NCBI GenBank assembly: GCA_001632435.1
Contig: KV423928.1
Location: forward strand, 1-64,000
Direction: 5' to 3'
DNA length: 64,000 bases
From: Calocera cornea HHB12733
Lineage: Eukaryota; Basidiomycota; Dacrymycetes; Dacrymycetales; Dacrymycetaceae
The translations under genes were made by a program, and so were the position numbers. How positions within the stretch are numbered: position 1 is the first letter of the stretch; every line of letters starts with the position of its first letter. Below the pieces are notes generated by a model, which was given only the letters and a program-made list of their open reading frames with translations, did not search any database and was not told where the DNA came from. Below, one piece after another: positions 53,910-64,000 of the stretch.

Positions 53910-54195
53910 AAGTGACGGAGAACAGGTGCAGGCCGGCCTTTGTTGGCGAGTGGGGCAGACGGTCGAGGTGGGTAGAGGCGGCGGTGGCAGCGGTCACACT
54001 TGCATATTTGCATATTATAATACGCGCAGCAGCCCGCCAGACCGAGCAGAAGCAGCGCGCAATGTATTCCTACTATTCCCACTCATGCAGCTCCAGCAGC
54101 ACATGAAATCCCGATTGCACAAAATTATATTCCCCGCTCCTCCCCTCCACCCTACGACACGACATGACACGACACGACATGAGGGCGCAGGTACT

Positions 54196-55887
54196 CTATT
54201 TCTTGATCGTCATATCGACGCGCTTCAGCGTCCACATGACCGAGAAGACGATGAGCGCTGCGGCGGCGACCGCGAGCGGTTTTTGGAGGTGCGCGGCGGT
54301 GGGCACTTTGTACGTTATCTATCGCCAAAAACGCGTGAGCACGACCAGCGGGTTATAGAGGAGAAGGGCAGGGAAGGGACGCACGTAAATCAGGCCATCA
54401 TGTCTCTCCGTGAGCTTCTCAGCGTGGAACGTGAACGCCGGCCGGCCGATCGTGTCCAGGTACGTGATATGGTGGCCGCGCTCTATGAGCGGTACGTCAA
54501 ACGGCGGGTGCACGGTGATGTCCGTCGCTCCCTCGGGGAGGATGATCTTGACCTCTGCGCTGTCGATGGGCGTCGCGGGCAGCGGGGTCAGGAAGGGAAC
54601 GGCGAGCACCCACCGCCCGTTCACCTCGTCCCACCGCTCCGAGTCGCCGAGCGGCGCGTCCCACCCGACCGTGAACGTGTAGTTCCACCCGCCCATGAGC
54701 GGGTAGCGCGGCTTCAGGTCGAGCTGCGCGTTCTGCGGGCTCAGGCGCGCGGCCCGCCCCGCGGCTTTGGGTGCAGGGCGGAAGACGGACGTAGAGACGT
54801 TGCCGACGATGTCGTAGTAGTAGACACTGTGCGCGCCGGAGGGGAGCGAGAGGGAGAGAGCGGGGATGATCACGGGCGACATGCGCCGCGCGTGCTGGGA
54901 CATCTGGAAGTCCAGACGGGAGAACTGGCCCTTCAGTCTAAGCGGACTGTCAATCTCAGTCTACCTGGCGCAGGAAAGCAACGTACTCAGGCGCATCGTT
55001 CCTCACAACATACTCGTCCTGGACATTCAAGTTCGCTCCCCAATGGCTCACCTCCGCCGTCCGCTTCAGCGAGACCACCGTGAGCGCAGGGATGTTCATC
55101 TCAAAATCGACCGATACGCGGTATGGTGCGAGGTCAAAGTCTTTTGTAGCCGTCGGCGGCTGGCTTTTGAAGGGGCCGAAGGTGACGGTCGCCCCGGACT
55201 TGACGGCGGGCTCGTCTTTTGCGAGAGCCTCGAGCGCGGGGGGGATGTGGTAGGAGCGGATGTTGGGGGTAGGGGCCCTTTACGACGTTCAGCAACAATT
55301 AGGATAGGATCCCCGCTCTACTCACTTGATTCGTAGCCTTTGGGAAGTGGTCTCGTACGGCGAGAGGACGAGCCCATCAGCCTCGTAGACCCGGAAGTGG
55401 TTGTCCACCTGGCTCGCGAATGCAGGCTTGGGGTAGGTGGCGTGGGACTCGATGGTGTCAATCAGGAGGGTAAGGGATTCTCCTTTCGGCAGTGCTTTCG
55501 GCAGCGTGATGGCATACACGTAGACCAGGCTGGAGGTAGTCAGTTGTCTGCACTAGCCAAGGCTGGGCGGACGGACCTGTCCGCATGCTGCCCTAACCGC
55601 TTCACCTGCAGTCCCCCCGAAGCGCCCTTGACCTTCGCCTCGATCCACCCTGTGACCTTCTCCTCCTCCTCGCTCAGCGTCAAGTAGAACACATCGTTGT
55701 CCACATCTGAGAGCGACTGGATGGAGTACGACGCCTTTACGTACGCCTGGGAGCTCAGCTCCACCGTCCGTGCCACATCTGTGTTGATGAATGAGGGTGC
55801 TAGCCGCTGGTGGGTCGGCCAGAGGTCTGCTGCCGCTGCTGCCGCTGCTGCTGCTGCGAGCAGGAGGAGGTGTAGCTGTGTGCGCAT
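54196..55887 (-). CDS. OST1: Oligosaccharyltransferase subunit Ost1 (ribophorin I)
   Basis: Reconstructed exons 55887-55577, 55529-55326, 55277-54987, 54937-54385, 54318-54196; 493 aa. A signal peptide with an uninterrupted alanine run (LLLLAAAAAAAAAAD) leads into a lumenal domain with DLWPTHQRLAPSFINTDVAR, VYAITLPKALPKGESLTLLI, VSLKRTAEVSHWGANLNVQD and SGAHSVYYYDIVGNVSTS. It ends with one membrane segment (LAVAAAALIVFSVMWTL) and the basic KRVDMTIKK. Ost1 is a subunit of the ER complex that transfers N-glycans. The alanine run is coded by GCx repeats at about 55823-55860. It is divergent from UreF with 206 bp between starts. Confidence 0.92.
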
Positions 55888-56093
55888 TGTGAGCGGTAGG
55901 GAGGACACGGTTCAGGGCTCAGACGTGGAAGAGCGCGTCGCCCTTGCCCAAGTTCTGCTTCCGCAAGAAGCATTAAACATAGTCCGAAGCGGCATCGCGG
56001 ACCCACATCTCATGTCAACATGATCATTGCTGTTTGAACAGGTACTTGACGGCCGTGAAGGAGCAGCTCACCATCGAGAGCCTCCTTCATCTC
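55888..56093. promoter_or_regulatory. Shared divergent promoter, OST1 / UreF
   Basis: 206 bp between start codons. The UreF frame is open to 56034 upstream of its first ATG, so an extra 5' exon remains possible. Confidence 0.5.
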
Positions 56094-57041
56094 ATGGAGC
56101 TCACCCCGCCACCGAACATCGCAAAGCCGTCACTGGACGACTCCGAAGCATACCTCCTTCTCCTCCTCGCCGACGGCAACCTTCCCACAGGCGCATTCGT
56201 CGCCTCAGCCGGCCTCGAGAGCTTCTTCAAGCACGGGTTTGGCGGCGTGGGCCTAGGTGGTGGCGCAGGCGGCGTAGCGGTCAAGCAAGGTGCGGACGGG
56301 ACCGTCGAGTTCCTCCGGAACAGCGTTGCGAGCTATGCTCGGAGCGCGAGCCCGTTCGTCCGGGATGCGCATGCTGTCGTGGCGGCGTATATCCGCGGCG
56401 AGGAGGGATTGGGGCTTGAGGAGGCGCTGGCCAAGCTCGGGGAGCTTGACGCACTGTACGAGGCTATGACGCTCAACCATGTCGCGAGGCGCGCGTCGAC
56501 CACCCAAGGCATCGCCCTCCTCACGCTGTACTCGAAAGGGTTCACGAAGCCTCCTGGGGCGCCCAATGGCCCGAACGAGGAGGAAGGAGTGGACATGGAA
56601 GATTTTGTGGTGGAGATGAAGCTGCGGATCCGACGAGGAAAGCTCAGTGGACACCTGCCCATTTGCTGGGCTGTCCTGACCGCAGCGCTCGGGCTGCAAG
56701 CTGGTACGGCCCTCTTTCGCACCCTGTGCATCCCTCCTGATTCGTTGGCTGTAGAACGAAGCGTCTGGCTGCATCTCTTCCTGCACGCGCGCGCCCTCCT
56801 CTCCGCCTCAGTCCGCCTAAACACCCTGGGCCCTTACGCCGCCCAGCAGCTCCTTCTGCACCGCGTCCGTCCCCTAGTAGACGAGGAGATGAAACGCTGC
56901 GCCCCGCTGCATGCCGGCCTAGACGACGCAATTGATGGACTGGAAGACGACGAGGATGTGCGGCCGGCGAATACGTGGCCGCTAGGCGAGATACTGGCAG
57001 CGAGGCACGATCTGCAGCATTCGAGGATCTTCAACAGCTAG
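56094..57041 (+). CDS. ureF: Urease accessory protein UreF
   Basis: Single exon, 315 aa from the ATG at 56094 (MELTPPPNIAKPSLDDSEAY). The family blocks are LLLLADGNLPTGAFVASAGL-ESFFKHG, SYARSASPFVRDAHAVVAAY, DALYEAMTLNHVARRASTTQ and a late RLNTLGPYAAQQLLL. UreF forms a complex with UreD/UreH and UreG that delivers nickel to apourease. Its presence implies that the organism makes an active nickel urease. The frame is open 60 bases further upstream without an ATG, so the protein could be slightly longer if an upstream exon exists. Confidence 0.9.
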   Translation: MELTPPPNIAKPSLDDSEAYLLLLLADGNLPTGAFVASAGLESFFKHGFGGVGLGGGAGGVAVKQGADGTVEFLRNSVASYARSASPFVRDAHAVVAAYIRGEEGLGLEEALAKLGELDALYEAMTLNHVARRASTTQGIALLTLYSKGFTKPPGAPNGPNEEEGVDMEDFVVEMKLRIRRGKLSGHLPICWAVLTAALGLQAGTALFRTLCIPPDSLAVERSVWLHLFLHARALLSASVRLNTLGPYAAQQLLLHRVRPLVDEEMKRCAPLHAGLDDAIDGLEDDEDVRPANTWPLGEILAARHDLQHSRIFNS

Positions 57042-57595
57042 CAGGGCCAGACGGAGCGTGGGCACGCCATTCACTCTCTGATCCCGATTCCTGCTGCTCG
57101 GCTCCGCTCGTCATTCCGATTCTCTCATGCGCGTCGCTCAAGCGCCGCAGAGGAACTCGACAACCGTCGCGCGTTCGACAACTGGAAGCCAGTCCGGTTT
57201 CCAGCACCCGGGCAGATCATCGTGGCATTCCGTGGGACGGCCACAAGAACCACGCTTCCGCCGCGACTCCGGCGCGAATCTTCTAAACCGCCAATCCGAT
57301 GTGAGGAAGACGTTCGATCAAAATCAGGAAATTCACAAGGTGGCATGGTCCCGGCTTCCACGGAATGAGACGGACGGAGGGTTGACTTTCTGTGGTTGAT
57401 CGTCCCTCGGACAAGTCTCATTGCTACGCATTCGTACTATCGCTTTCCAAACATTTTATGCTTGCACAGAATATACGTTCTGAAATCGACCGTCCACTTG
57501 CACACCGCTGAGGACGATCAGACCGGGTCAGATGCAGCTGCTGCATGGCCATGATGGCACAATTGAATGCAAACGGAGGCAGAAAAAGGTTATTC
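57042..57595. other. Intergenic space between UreF and tRNA-Cys
   Basis: 554 bp. It should contain the UreF 3' UTR and the Pol III terminator of the tRNA gene at its right end. Nothing else seen. Confidence 0.5.
57583..57587 (-). terminator. Pol III terminator of tRNA-Cys
   Basis: A run of five T on the minus strand, 8 bases past the 3' end of the tRNA gene. Confidence 0.7.
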
Positions 57596-57667
57596 AGGGG
57601 TGAACGAGATTCGAACTCATGACCATTGGATCTGCAATCCACAGCACAACCACCGTGCTCCCACCCC
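57596..57667 (-). tRNA. tRNA-Cys (GCA)
   Basis: 72-nt cloverleaf on the minus strand, without an intron. Acceptor stem GGGGTGG pairs with TCACCCC (last pair G-T). D stem GCAC/GTGC encloses GGTGGTT. The anticodon loop is TTGCAGA with anticodon GCA. The T loop is TTCGAAT closed by ATGAG/CTCGT. The discriminator base is T (U73), as expected for tRNA-Cys. The outermost anticodon-stem pair (27-43) is a G-A mismatch. CCA is not encoded, as in eukaryotes. Confidence 0.88.
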
Positions 57668-57816
57668 TTACCAATGCACTATAAGTGCATCGACTCCTGG
57701 GCGGGCTCAAATCATGGTATACAAGTATATGTTGTCCGGGTCAGGAAGCGGGTAAAGTCGTTACTCATCATCAAGAAGCATAATACAGCATAACGAGTAC
57801 AAATAATGTATGATAA

Positions 57817-60800
57817 CTACTTGCGCAGACCACCTAATGTCCCGCGTCGTTTGGTAGGGTTCGCAGCCGTGGGGCTTGTTGCCCGGGGCGTACCGGAGAA
57901 AGCAGACATCAATGGCGCTAACTGCCCGCCCGATGAGCCTCGAGCTCGAGGGTTCAGCGGAGAAAGAACACCAGCCGGTCGGCCGCCAGAGTTCTCCCTC
58001 GTCAGTTGGGGAGGATCCTTGGTGCCGTTCGCAGTCCTTCGACCCTGTCCTCTTCCACTGGTGGCTGCCAAGTTTGAGCCCAATCCAAGCCCTGCCAAGG
58101 GGCTAGCGTCGCCCCCGGCAGCCTGTCGCCGATACTTCTCGTGTTTCATCTGCACAGTTCGGAAGTGCGAGAGCAGCTCCTGCCACTTCACTTCGTCTCG
58201 AGATAGTTTGGAGCGAGCAGCAGCCACATTGCTTCTGTATCGGTATGAGCCAACATTTGCAAGAATTGGAGATGCCGCTTACGTCTTTGGGGCGATATGC
58301 AAGAATCCCAGAGCGCTCACGGCGTTCAAGCGATTCCGCAACGAAATGAACGCAGTACTTTGCGGAAGCAGCATAAGCAAGCCGTATAAGCACTTGAAGA
58401 GATAAGGGTATCGGTCGGGTTCCAAGAGCTGCAACCTCAGAGCTGTCCAAGCGTGAGCCGGGGCACAGCGTGAAAAGCGACTGAACCACTTACAAGTGAA
58501 CACGGGAGATTCGATTAGTTGCACCAGCTTGTCGATCTGCACCAGGAAGTGCACAGTGATCTCCAACTCCGCACTATTGCTTGATCAGCCGATGACAAGA
58601 ACTTTTCAGAGATAGCCTTACAAGATCTGGAGCAGGTTGGATGCATGCTCGTACGCCTGAGCCAACAGACAGAGCGAGAACACCGCGACTGCGTTGTGGC
58701 ACCAGGACTTGTAGAGTATTGAAAACAGATTTTGGCCATCCTAAGAGCAGGGTTAAAGCGGAGATGGCGCAGAGGAAAGCCGGTGTTTACCTTGGATTCC
58801 AAGTTTTTCAGCCTGCGTCTGAACTCCTGCAGCTCTGGCGATGTGATAAGGATGATGTTCAGCTTCTGCACCATGGTGCTGGCAAAGTCTAGGTCTTCGT
58901 CACGCTCCAGGATTTCAGCGAATGTCCGGTATATTCGCTCGCTATTCAGGTTCAAGCACAGTTGTCGGATGATCAAGCTGCCTCGTGTTTCCAGCAATCG
59001 TCGATCTGTGCTGAACAGCTCCAGGAGGTTAACCATGAATGACTTGAAGTACGCCTCCTCCGAGCTGGAAGATATCTGCGCTAAGAGGCGCAAATCGTTC
59101 TTGATGACTTCCTCTGAGGGATCGGACAGTGTCTTCAGAAGGGCCGGGAAGGTCCCATCGTCCATGGCCAGAATCTGGTGAACGATCAGCACCGGCGATG
59201 AGATGACAAATACAATATTACCTTCTTCGGTGCCTTCGAGTGCAGCATGAGCAGCCATTTCAAAGCCGCCACCCGTGTTTCTTCGTGCTCGCTCATGAAC
59301 TGTACAGTGAGCGAGTTGACAGTAAGCTGGTAGTCGAACGGGTCGGGTGAATCGTTCAGATCATCTGACAATGCCGGAGAGCCTGTCTGCAGGGGAGGGA
59401 CGCCATCACCCGGCATCTCCTTGCTCGGGGTGTTTCCATCGGTGGGAGCAACAACTGATGGCTCGGGAACACGGGAGCCGGACGGAACAGGTGATGGCGT
59501 AGGTTGTCGCTTTCCCGGCACAGGAGTTGCAGTTGCGTCGAGACTGTCGCGATTCAAGTCCCGACTGGCTCGTGACGGGAATACAGTCCCATCAAATGTG
59601 GGAGAAGCTGGTGCCGTTCGGGTTGTCGAGGCCACTGATTGTGCTCTAGGTGGTTGAGCAGCAACGGGGACAGGCTGAGGCGGCAAAGCCGCCTGCGAAG
59701 GCTGGGGTGTTGGCGTGTCGGGCGTGACAACAGGGGCGGGCAGGGCCTGAATTACTTGGAAGAGCTGCTGGTTGGTCGTCTGTGCAGCAGCTTGTATCGT
59801 CGGGACATGGTGCGCAAGATTTGGGAGGACCGCGAGGATCAGGCGAGGGGTGAAGGGCACCATGACTTCTTTTGCGAACGAGAGGAACTCCGTCAGCCAT
59901 CGCAAGGCTGTACTTTGCTGAATCTCGTCGTCTGAAGGAGGTGTTAGTAGACGTTCCTGAAGCAAGATTGAGACCGGACGCACGATCTGAGTCCAGCTGG
60001 GCTATTAGGATCTCAACGATTGCCGCATGGTCCACTGCGACATTCTGACCGGGTATCCACGCTACAGACCAACGGTCAGCATGAGATACTGCACTGAAGA
60101 GTGTTTAGGACGCACCTCCGCTGCCTCTTCCCTGATCATCCACAAGCTCATCCTCGTCCTCATACACGCATGATCCAGAGTCTCCGTTGGTTCGCTGAGG
60201 CGGCGTGACTGGCTCTTCCGGCTGCACGCCCCTCGCCTCTGCCTCTGTCTTCTTCGCCTTCGCCTTCTCTATTTTCCTCAACCTCTCACGTTCTCGTTGT
60301 GCTTGCACCTGTGCGATCTGCCGGATCTCCTTCAGGAAGTCGGCCAGGACGTTTTCGGTAGCGATTTTAACGTCCTCAGTAGGATCGGAGAGGTATTTCC
60401 TGAGACATGAATCAGTATATGCTCGTTGTGATGTGGAATAGTGCACGCACAATAATCCATCCAGAAATTCAGGCAGATACGACACCAGCTCCAGATCGGG
60501 TACCGAATCCAGTACTGTGATCCAAGAAACGAGGTAGCTCCTCGTCAGCGGGCTGATCACGTATATCCGCTCCGACAATAGAGGAATGAACCGCGCCAGG
60601 GAGAATGCCTGCTTGGTGAACGCCGGGTTCTCGCCCGGGTCGTCAGTTTCTTTTGATGTCATTGCTATGCCTAGGCCTGTAAGAGCGTCCGATTGCTTTT
60701 CTCGTCGAATCTTCTCCGTCTCCGGGAAATGGGGTACATATGTGGGACCGGACTCGGCGACAATGTCCTTCAGCAAGCGGTCGAGTAGTTCTGCGCCATT

Positions 60801-61378
60801 TCGAACGGATGTTTCCGAGTCGGCGGCCAGCTACACAGACGTCAATGCGAGCTGACTTAGCGGAGACGCAACATACCTTGCTTAAAGCATCAAAGATCTC
60901 GTTGAAAAAGATCAATATCTCTCCTTTAGAGACTTTTGCTATGTTGTACATGCTCTCGCACGCGAAGTATCGTATCCGGCTCTCGGGGTCGGTAAAGCAG
61001 GCAAGTACCGGTGGCACAATCGTCTCCAAATGCGGGGCCACCTCGACGCCCAAGGCGATAGCCGTAGCGGCAAGACCAATGAGGCCGCCATTGCGCGAAT
61101 GCAACGGGTTGCTGGAGGAGGCGAAGAGGTCGCAGAGCTGGTCGATTATCTGGTGGATCTTGCCCGTGTCGCTGTGCGCCTGAGCGTCTCGAACGGCCCT
61201 ACAGATGAAGGTCAGAGAGCAGGAGGGTGTACAATGGGAGCGCCCAACTTTTCCAGCTCAAGCGCAGCACCCTTCCTCTTCTCGTAGAACTTGTCATTCA
61301 GCCCTTTGAGTACGGCCGGCTCTAACGAGACAGGTCAGTTGTGGAGGCTGCGTATCTGGATGCTGCCGGCGTACCCAT
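57817..61378 (-). CDS. VAC14: Vac14, scaffold of the PI(3,5)P2 kinase complex
   Basis: Reconstructed as 12 exons: 61378-61375, 61321-61249, 61198-60877, 60830-60451, 60399-60116, 60061-59984, 59931-59222, 59174-58791, 58740-58622, 58573-58494, 58442-58283, 58234-57817; 1003 aa. The first coding exon is four bases (ATGG), giving [24 protein letters not shown]-like repeats follow ([40 protein letters not shown]), then a Pro/Ser-rich insert. The conserved C-terminal Fab1/Fig4-binding half has [62 protein letters not shown] and [15 protein letters not shown]. Vac14 organises Fab1 kinase and Fig4 phosphatase at the vacuole. Confidence 0.93.
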
Positions 61379-61730
61379 GTCGAGCTTGCTCGAGCAGCGT
61401 GCTTCTCACAGGTGATACAGAGCCTCAGAAAACGGGACGTCGACGATTGCTGGCGTAGCGGCGCGAAGCGGGCTGGTTGCAAGTTGGTAGCGCTGACCCT
61501 TCTGGCAATGCTCTGAACGAACGCTGCTACGCAGCGTCGAGCACCGAGGAGGGATGCTTCCGACTACACGCGTCTAATCTAGGGTGCGTGACGCGGCGGC
61601 GCGTCCGTCCGTCGTCCGAGGCGTTCTCAATAATGAAACGCATTGTTGTGCCAATGTTATGGATATGCAAGAATTATTCTATGTGCTATACAACAACATC
61701 CGTCCTATCAATAATGCTCTATGAGCAGTT
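61379..61730. other. Intergenic space upstream of VAC14
   Basis: 352 bp between AFG1 (stop) and VAC14 (start), both minus. The VAC14 promoter should be here. Confidence 0.5.
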
Positions 61731-63641
61731 CTATTCTTGCTGCCCGGCTGTCTCAGCCCATGCCTTCGTCCCCATCTGGGTCAGCCGGGATACGGCCCGG
61801 GCAAAAGCGAACAGCTCTTCATCTCCGCTGAAGAGGGAAGTCGTTCCAATCTTCGTCGCGTCGAGACCCTACAGAGGATTATAAGCGCATAGCCACACTG
61901 TAGTGATGTAGACTTACAAGATCGTCCATCATGTGCCTTATGTGGTCACTCATTTCCTTCTTGTTCAGCTCTCCCTCATCCGAGAAGATCTGGAAGATAG
62001 GGACTTCCGACGAAACGAACAGTTTGGTTTTGCTCTCATAGCAAGCTGTTAGGAAAGAAGTCAGACCGGATCACTCAGGCAAAGTTATGTACATGGACTG
62101 ACCATCAATAAAAGTGATGAAGCGGCGAGCCTGTGACCATGGATCAGAGATGCGATGCTTTGGTCCATGTCGGAGTACCCACCATGTCCTTTTGGTATAG
62201 ACCCATCTTCGGGATATCCGTCACGAAGATGGTAGGGAAGTTCTTCGTGATCTCCAAATAGTCCGCCGCACTTCGTGGGCTACCGCACAGTGCGGCAAAG
62301 GTGAATCTGGCGACCTTGCTCGTGCTCTCAGGGCAGACGACATCCCGACCCCACACGGAAAGCTTGCGATTCTGCACGATGTTCTCGCCCTCGGCGATGG
62401 CGGTAAACAACTTGTCCATCTCCTGCTGTGTCTCGTGATTTAATGGGGAGTAATAGACCTTCGACATAGCTTTTAACATCCTTCGATAGTCTGGCTCGCG
62501 ATTAGGAGAAGTTCGTCGCAGCGGTGAGAGTTCAAGCGCACCTGTGCCGGAGTTCAGGTCTGTCACGATGAGCCTCTCTTTAATTAGGTTTATGCAAGGA
62601 ACGAAACTCTCTCGTTGGATTCCATTCTTGTACAGATCATCTGGGTGCCGGCTGTTCACGGTTCGTTAGAGCTCAGAGGCCGTGCAGGAGGCCTAGACGT
62701 ACTTGGAGGTCATGACAAATACCACCCCGAAGTCAAGCAGCGACTCCATCAACCGGCGCAGAATCATGGCATCTGCAATGTCGGTTACCTACAAGTAGGT
62801 TAGCTAGTGTGAACGAGCGAGAGGAAAATTGTGCGCACCTGGAACTCGTCGAAGCACAACACGATCCCTTCATTCGCTAGGCCCCTCGCAACGGGTGGTA
62901 TCGGATCCGCCACCGCTCCCAGCTCATTCTTGACCGCTTGTATTCGTTTGTGCACATCGATCATGAACGCGTGAAAGTGTATTCGGCGCTTGCGCGTGAT
63001 GTTGGGTGGGAGGGTATCGTAGAAGAGGTCCATGAGCATGGACTTGCCGGTCCCGACGTCGCCATAGAGGTAGAGCCCCTGAGGGATGTCTATCGGGTCG
63101 ACAGCGGACGATGTCTCTGGCTTAGAGCCAAAGAACCGGCCAAACTGATATTCATATCAGTTTGCGTCGGGCATGACATAGGAAGAGGACGAACGAGGGA
63201 TTGGGTCGATGTCGGAGGCGCGAGGATGGGTGGGGGATTATACGTGGTTAGGCGATCATGTAGCTTCTGCAAGAGAGCGACAATCTCTAATTGATGCGAG
63301 TCCTTCTTTAGAACCCCGCGTTCTACTAATTGGTTATACCCGGTTGTAGGGGTATCTGTAGCAGGAATGAGTAAGCGACATCAAAATGTGATCGACGACA
63401 TACCATTCTGGGAAGGAGCGGACGAGTTGTGCCGGGCCGCGATCCATGTTGCCCTCGCAATCGGCAGTTTGCGTGCTGGAGGCGGCAGTACCAGACCATA
63501 GTTGCTGAATCGTCGTCGCTGGGTTGCTGAGAGCGACCTCCCAGCATGGATGCTTCGGCTAGGATGTGATGTCGGAGCCGGCGTGCTCGAGCGCGATCTT
63601 GGGGCCCGCAATGCGGTGCGAAGGTGTTGTCGAGGTACCAT
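61731..63641 (-). CDS. AFG1: AFG1-like mitochondrial AAA ATPase
   Basis: Reconstructed exons 63641-63404, 63355-63195, 63144-62839, 62788-62703, 62651-62183, 62130-62103, 62045-61918, 61868-61731; 517 aa. An Arg/Ser-rich presequence precedes TTGYNQLVERGVLKKDSHQL. Walker A is in GLYLYGDVGTGKSMLMDLFY, Walker B in GIVLCFDEFQVTDIADAMIL, followed by FGVVFVMTSNRHPDDLYKNG, IQRESFVPCINLIKERLIV and ARRFITFIDACYESKTKLFV. It ends LFAFARAVSRLTQMGTKAWA. Known: Afg1/LACE1 is an inner-membrane-associated ATPase needed for respiratory-chain homeostasis and turnover of some complex IV subunits. Confidence 0.94.
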
Positions 63642-63921
63642 GCAGCCGCGTGAGGTAGACTATTAGGAGAGGGATATGGTAGGTTCTAGAGATTAAGTAG
63701 GCGGAGCTGATCTAGATGGCCAGCAGGTCGCAGGGAACGTTTCGTAGCTGGGGACGACCAGCTGTCGGATATGCCGGCCGCTCCGCGTTGACGTCGTTGC
63801 AGCGCTTTCCACCCCTATGGAATCACGTGTTCAGGGACTTTCGTTAATCCGCTGATCCGAGGACGCCCGAGCGGGAATTTCAGACCGGAATACGTGTGAA
63901 GGAGTCTGGTATTATTGTAGT

Positions 63922-64000
63922 CTACACTATCTGCTCTAACTCCTTTGCATACGCCAGGGAGTTCACGATGATCTTCTCCTTCGGTATCTCGATCTTCTCC
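63922..64000 (-). CDS. 3' end of an unidentified gene (partial)
   Basis: The minus strand reads EKIEIPKEKIIVNSLAYAKE-LEQIV followed by a TAG stop at 63924-63922. The frame is open to the window edge, so the rest of the gene lies to the right. Twenty-five residues are too few to name it, though the even codon use and clean stop look coding. Confidence 0.5.
   Translation of the reverse strand, partial: EKIEIPKEKIIVNSLAYAKELEQIV

Overview
This window is nuclear DNA of a filamentous fungus, almost certainly a basidiomycete and probably Agaricomycotina. It is GC-rich and densely packed. Almost every gene is split by introns of 45-60 nt whose donors are mostly GTGCGT, GTACGT, GTGAGT or GTATGT, with CTAAC/CTGAT-like branch sites. 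Gene content fits too: a CPL1-like secreted protein, a fungal CysA-type serine acetyltransferase, a vacuolar TRP channel, and Vac14, Ost1 and Yos1. I rebuilt exon structures by hand. Every model marked as reconstructed keeps reading phase across all junctions.

Layout. 0-4 kb: membrane-anchored aspartic protease with a very long tail. 4.2-8.5 kb: mitochondrial PPR protein and serine O-acetyltransferase, both on the minus strand. 8.5-10.6 kb: gene-poor, with a MITE-like element. 10.6-12.3 kb: unknown gene with a duplicated exon. 12.3-14.5 kb: gene-poor, with small repeats. 14.5-20 kb: YVC1 channel / ARPC3 and eIF3f / TOM7, two divergent pairs. 20.3-22.9 kb: RNF220-like RING E3 and a CPL1-like secreted protein. 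24.7-28.9 kb: lysine-tract protein and TFIIF-alpha, with a broken inverted copy of TFIIF-alpha beyond the lysine-tract gene. 29.4-31.4 kb: complex I LYR subunit / Gemin2. 31.7-35.9 kb: three tandem GNAT acetyltransferase paralogues. 37.5-42.2 kb: hydroxyacid-oxoacid transhydrogenase, a possible ribonucleotide-reductase inhibitor, nucleoside hydrolase. 42.6-48.6 kb: Ste20-type kinase, RPL35, GILT-like thiol reductase, Cid2-like protein. 48.9-57.0 kb: C2H2 factor, GTP cyclohydrolase II, MRPL22, YOS1, OST1, UreF. 57.6 kb: tRNA-Cys(GCA). 57.8-63.6 kb: VAC14 and AFG1. The last 79 bases are the 3' end of another minus-strand gene.

Most genes are unrelated housekeeping genes, many in head-to-head pairs sharing 160-330 bp. 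There is no operon-like logic. The only functional echo is YVC1 and VAC14, which both belong to vacuolar PI(3,5)P2 physiology. I found no clear new multi-gene system. The most unusual structures are gene-architecture events: an exact 209-bp exon+intron duplication, a 5-nt internal microexon, first coding exons of 4-6 nt, a decayed inverted TFIIF-alpha fragment, a MITE candidate with TA target duplication, and the diverging acetyltransferase triplet.
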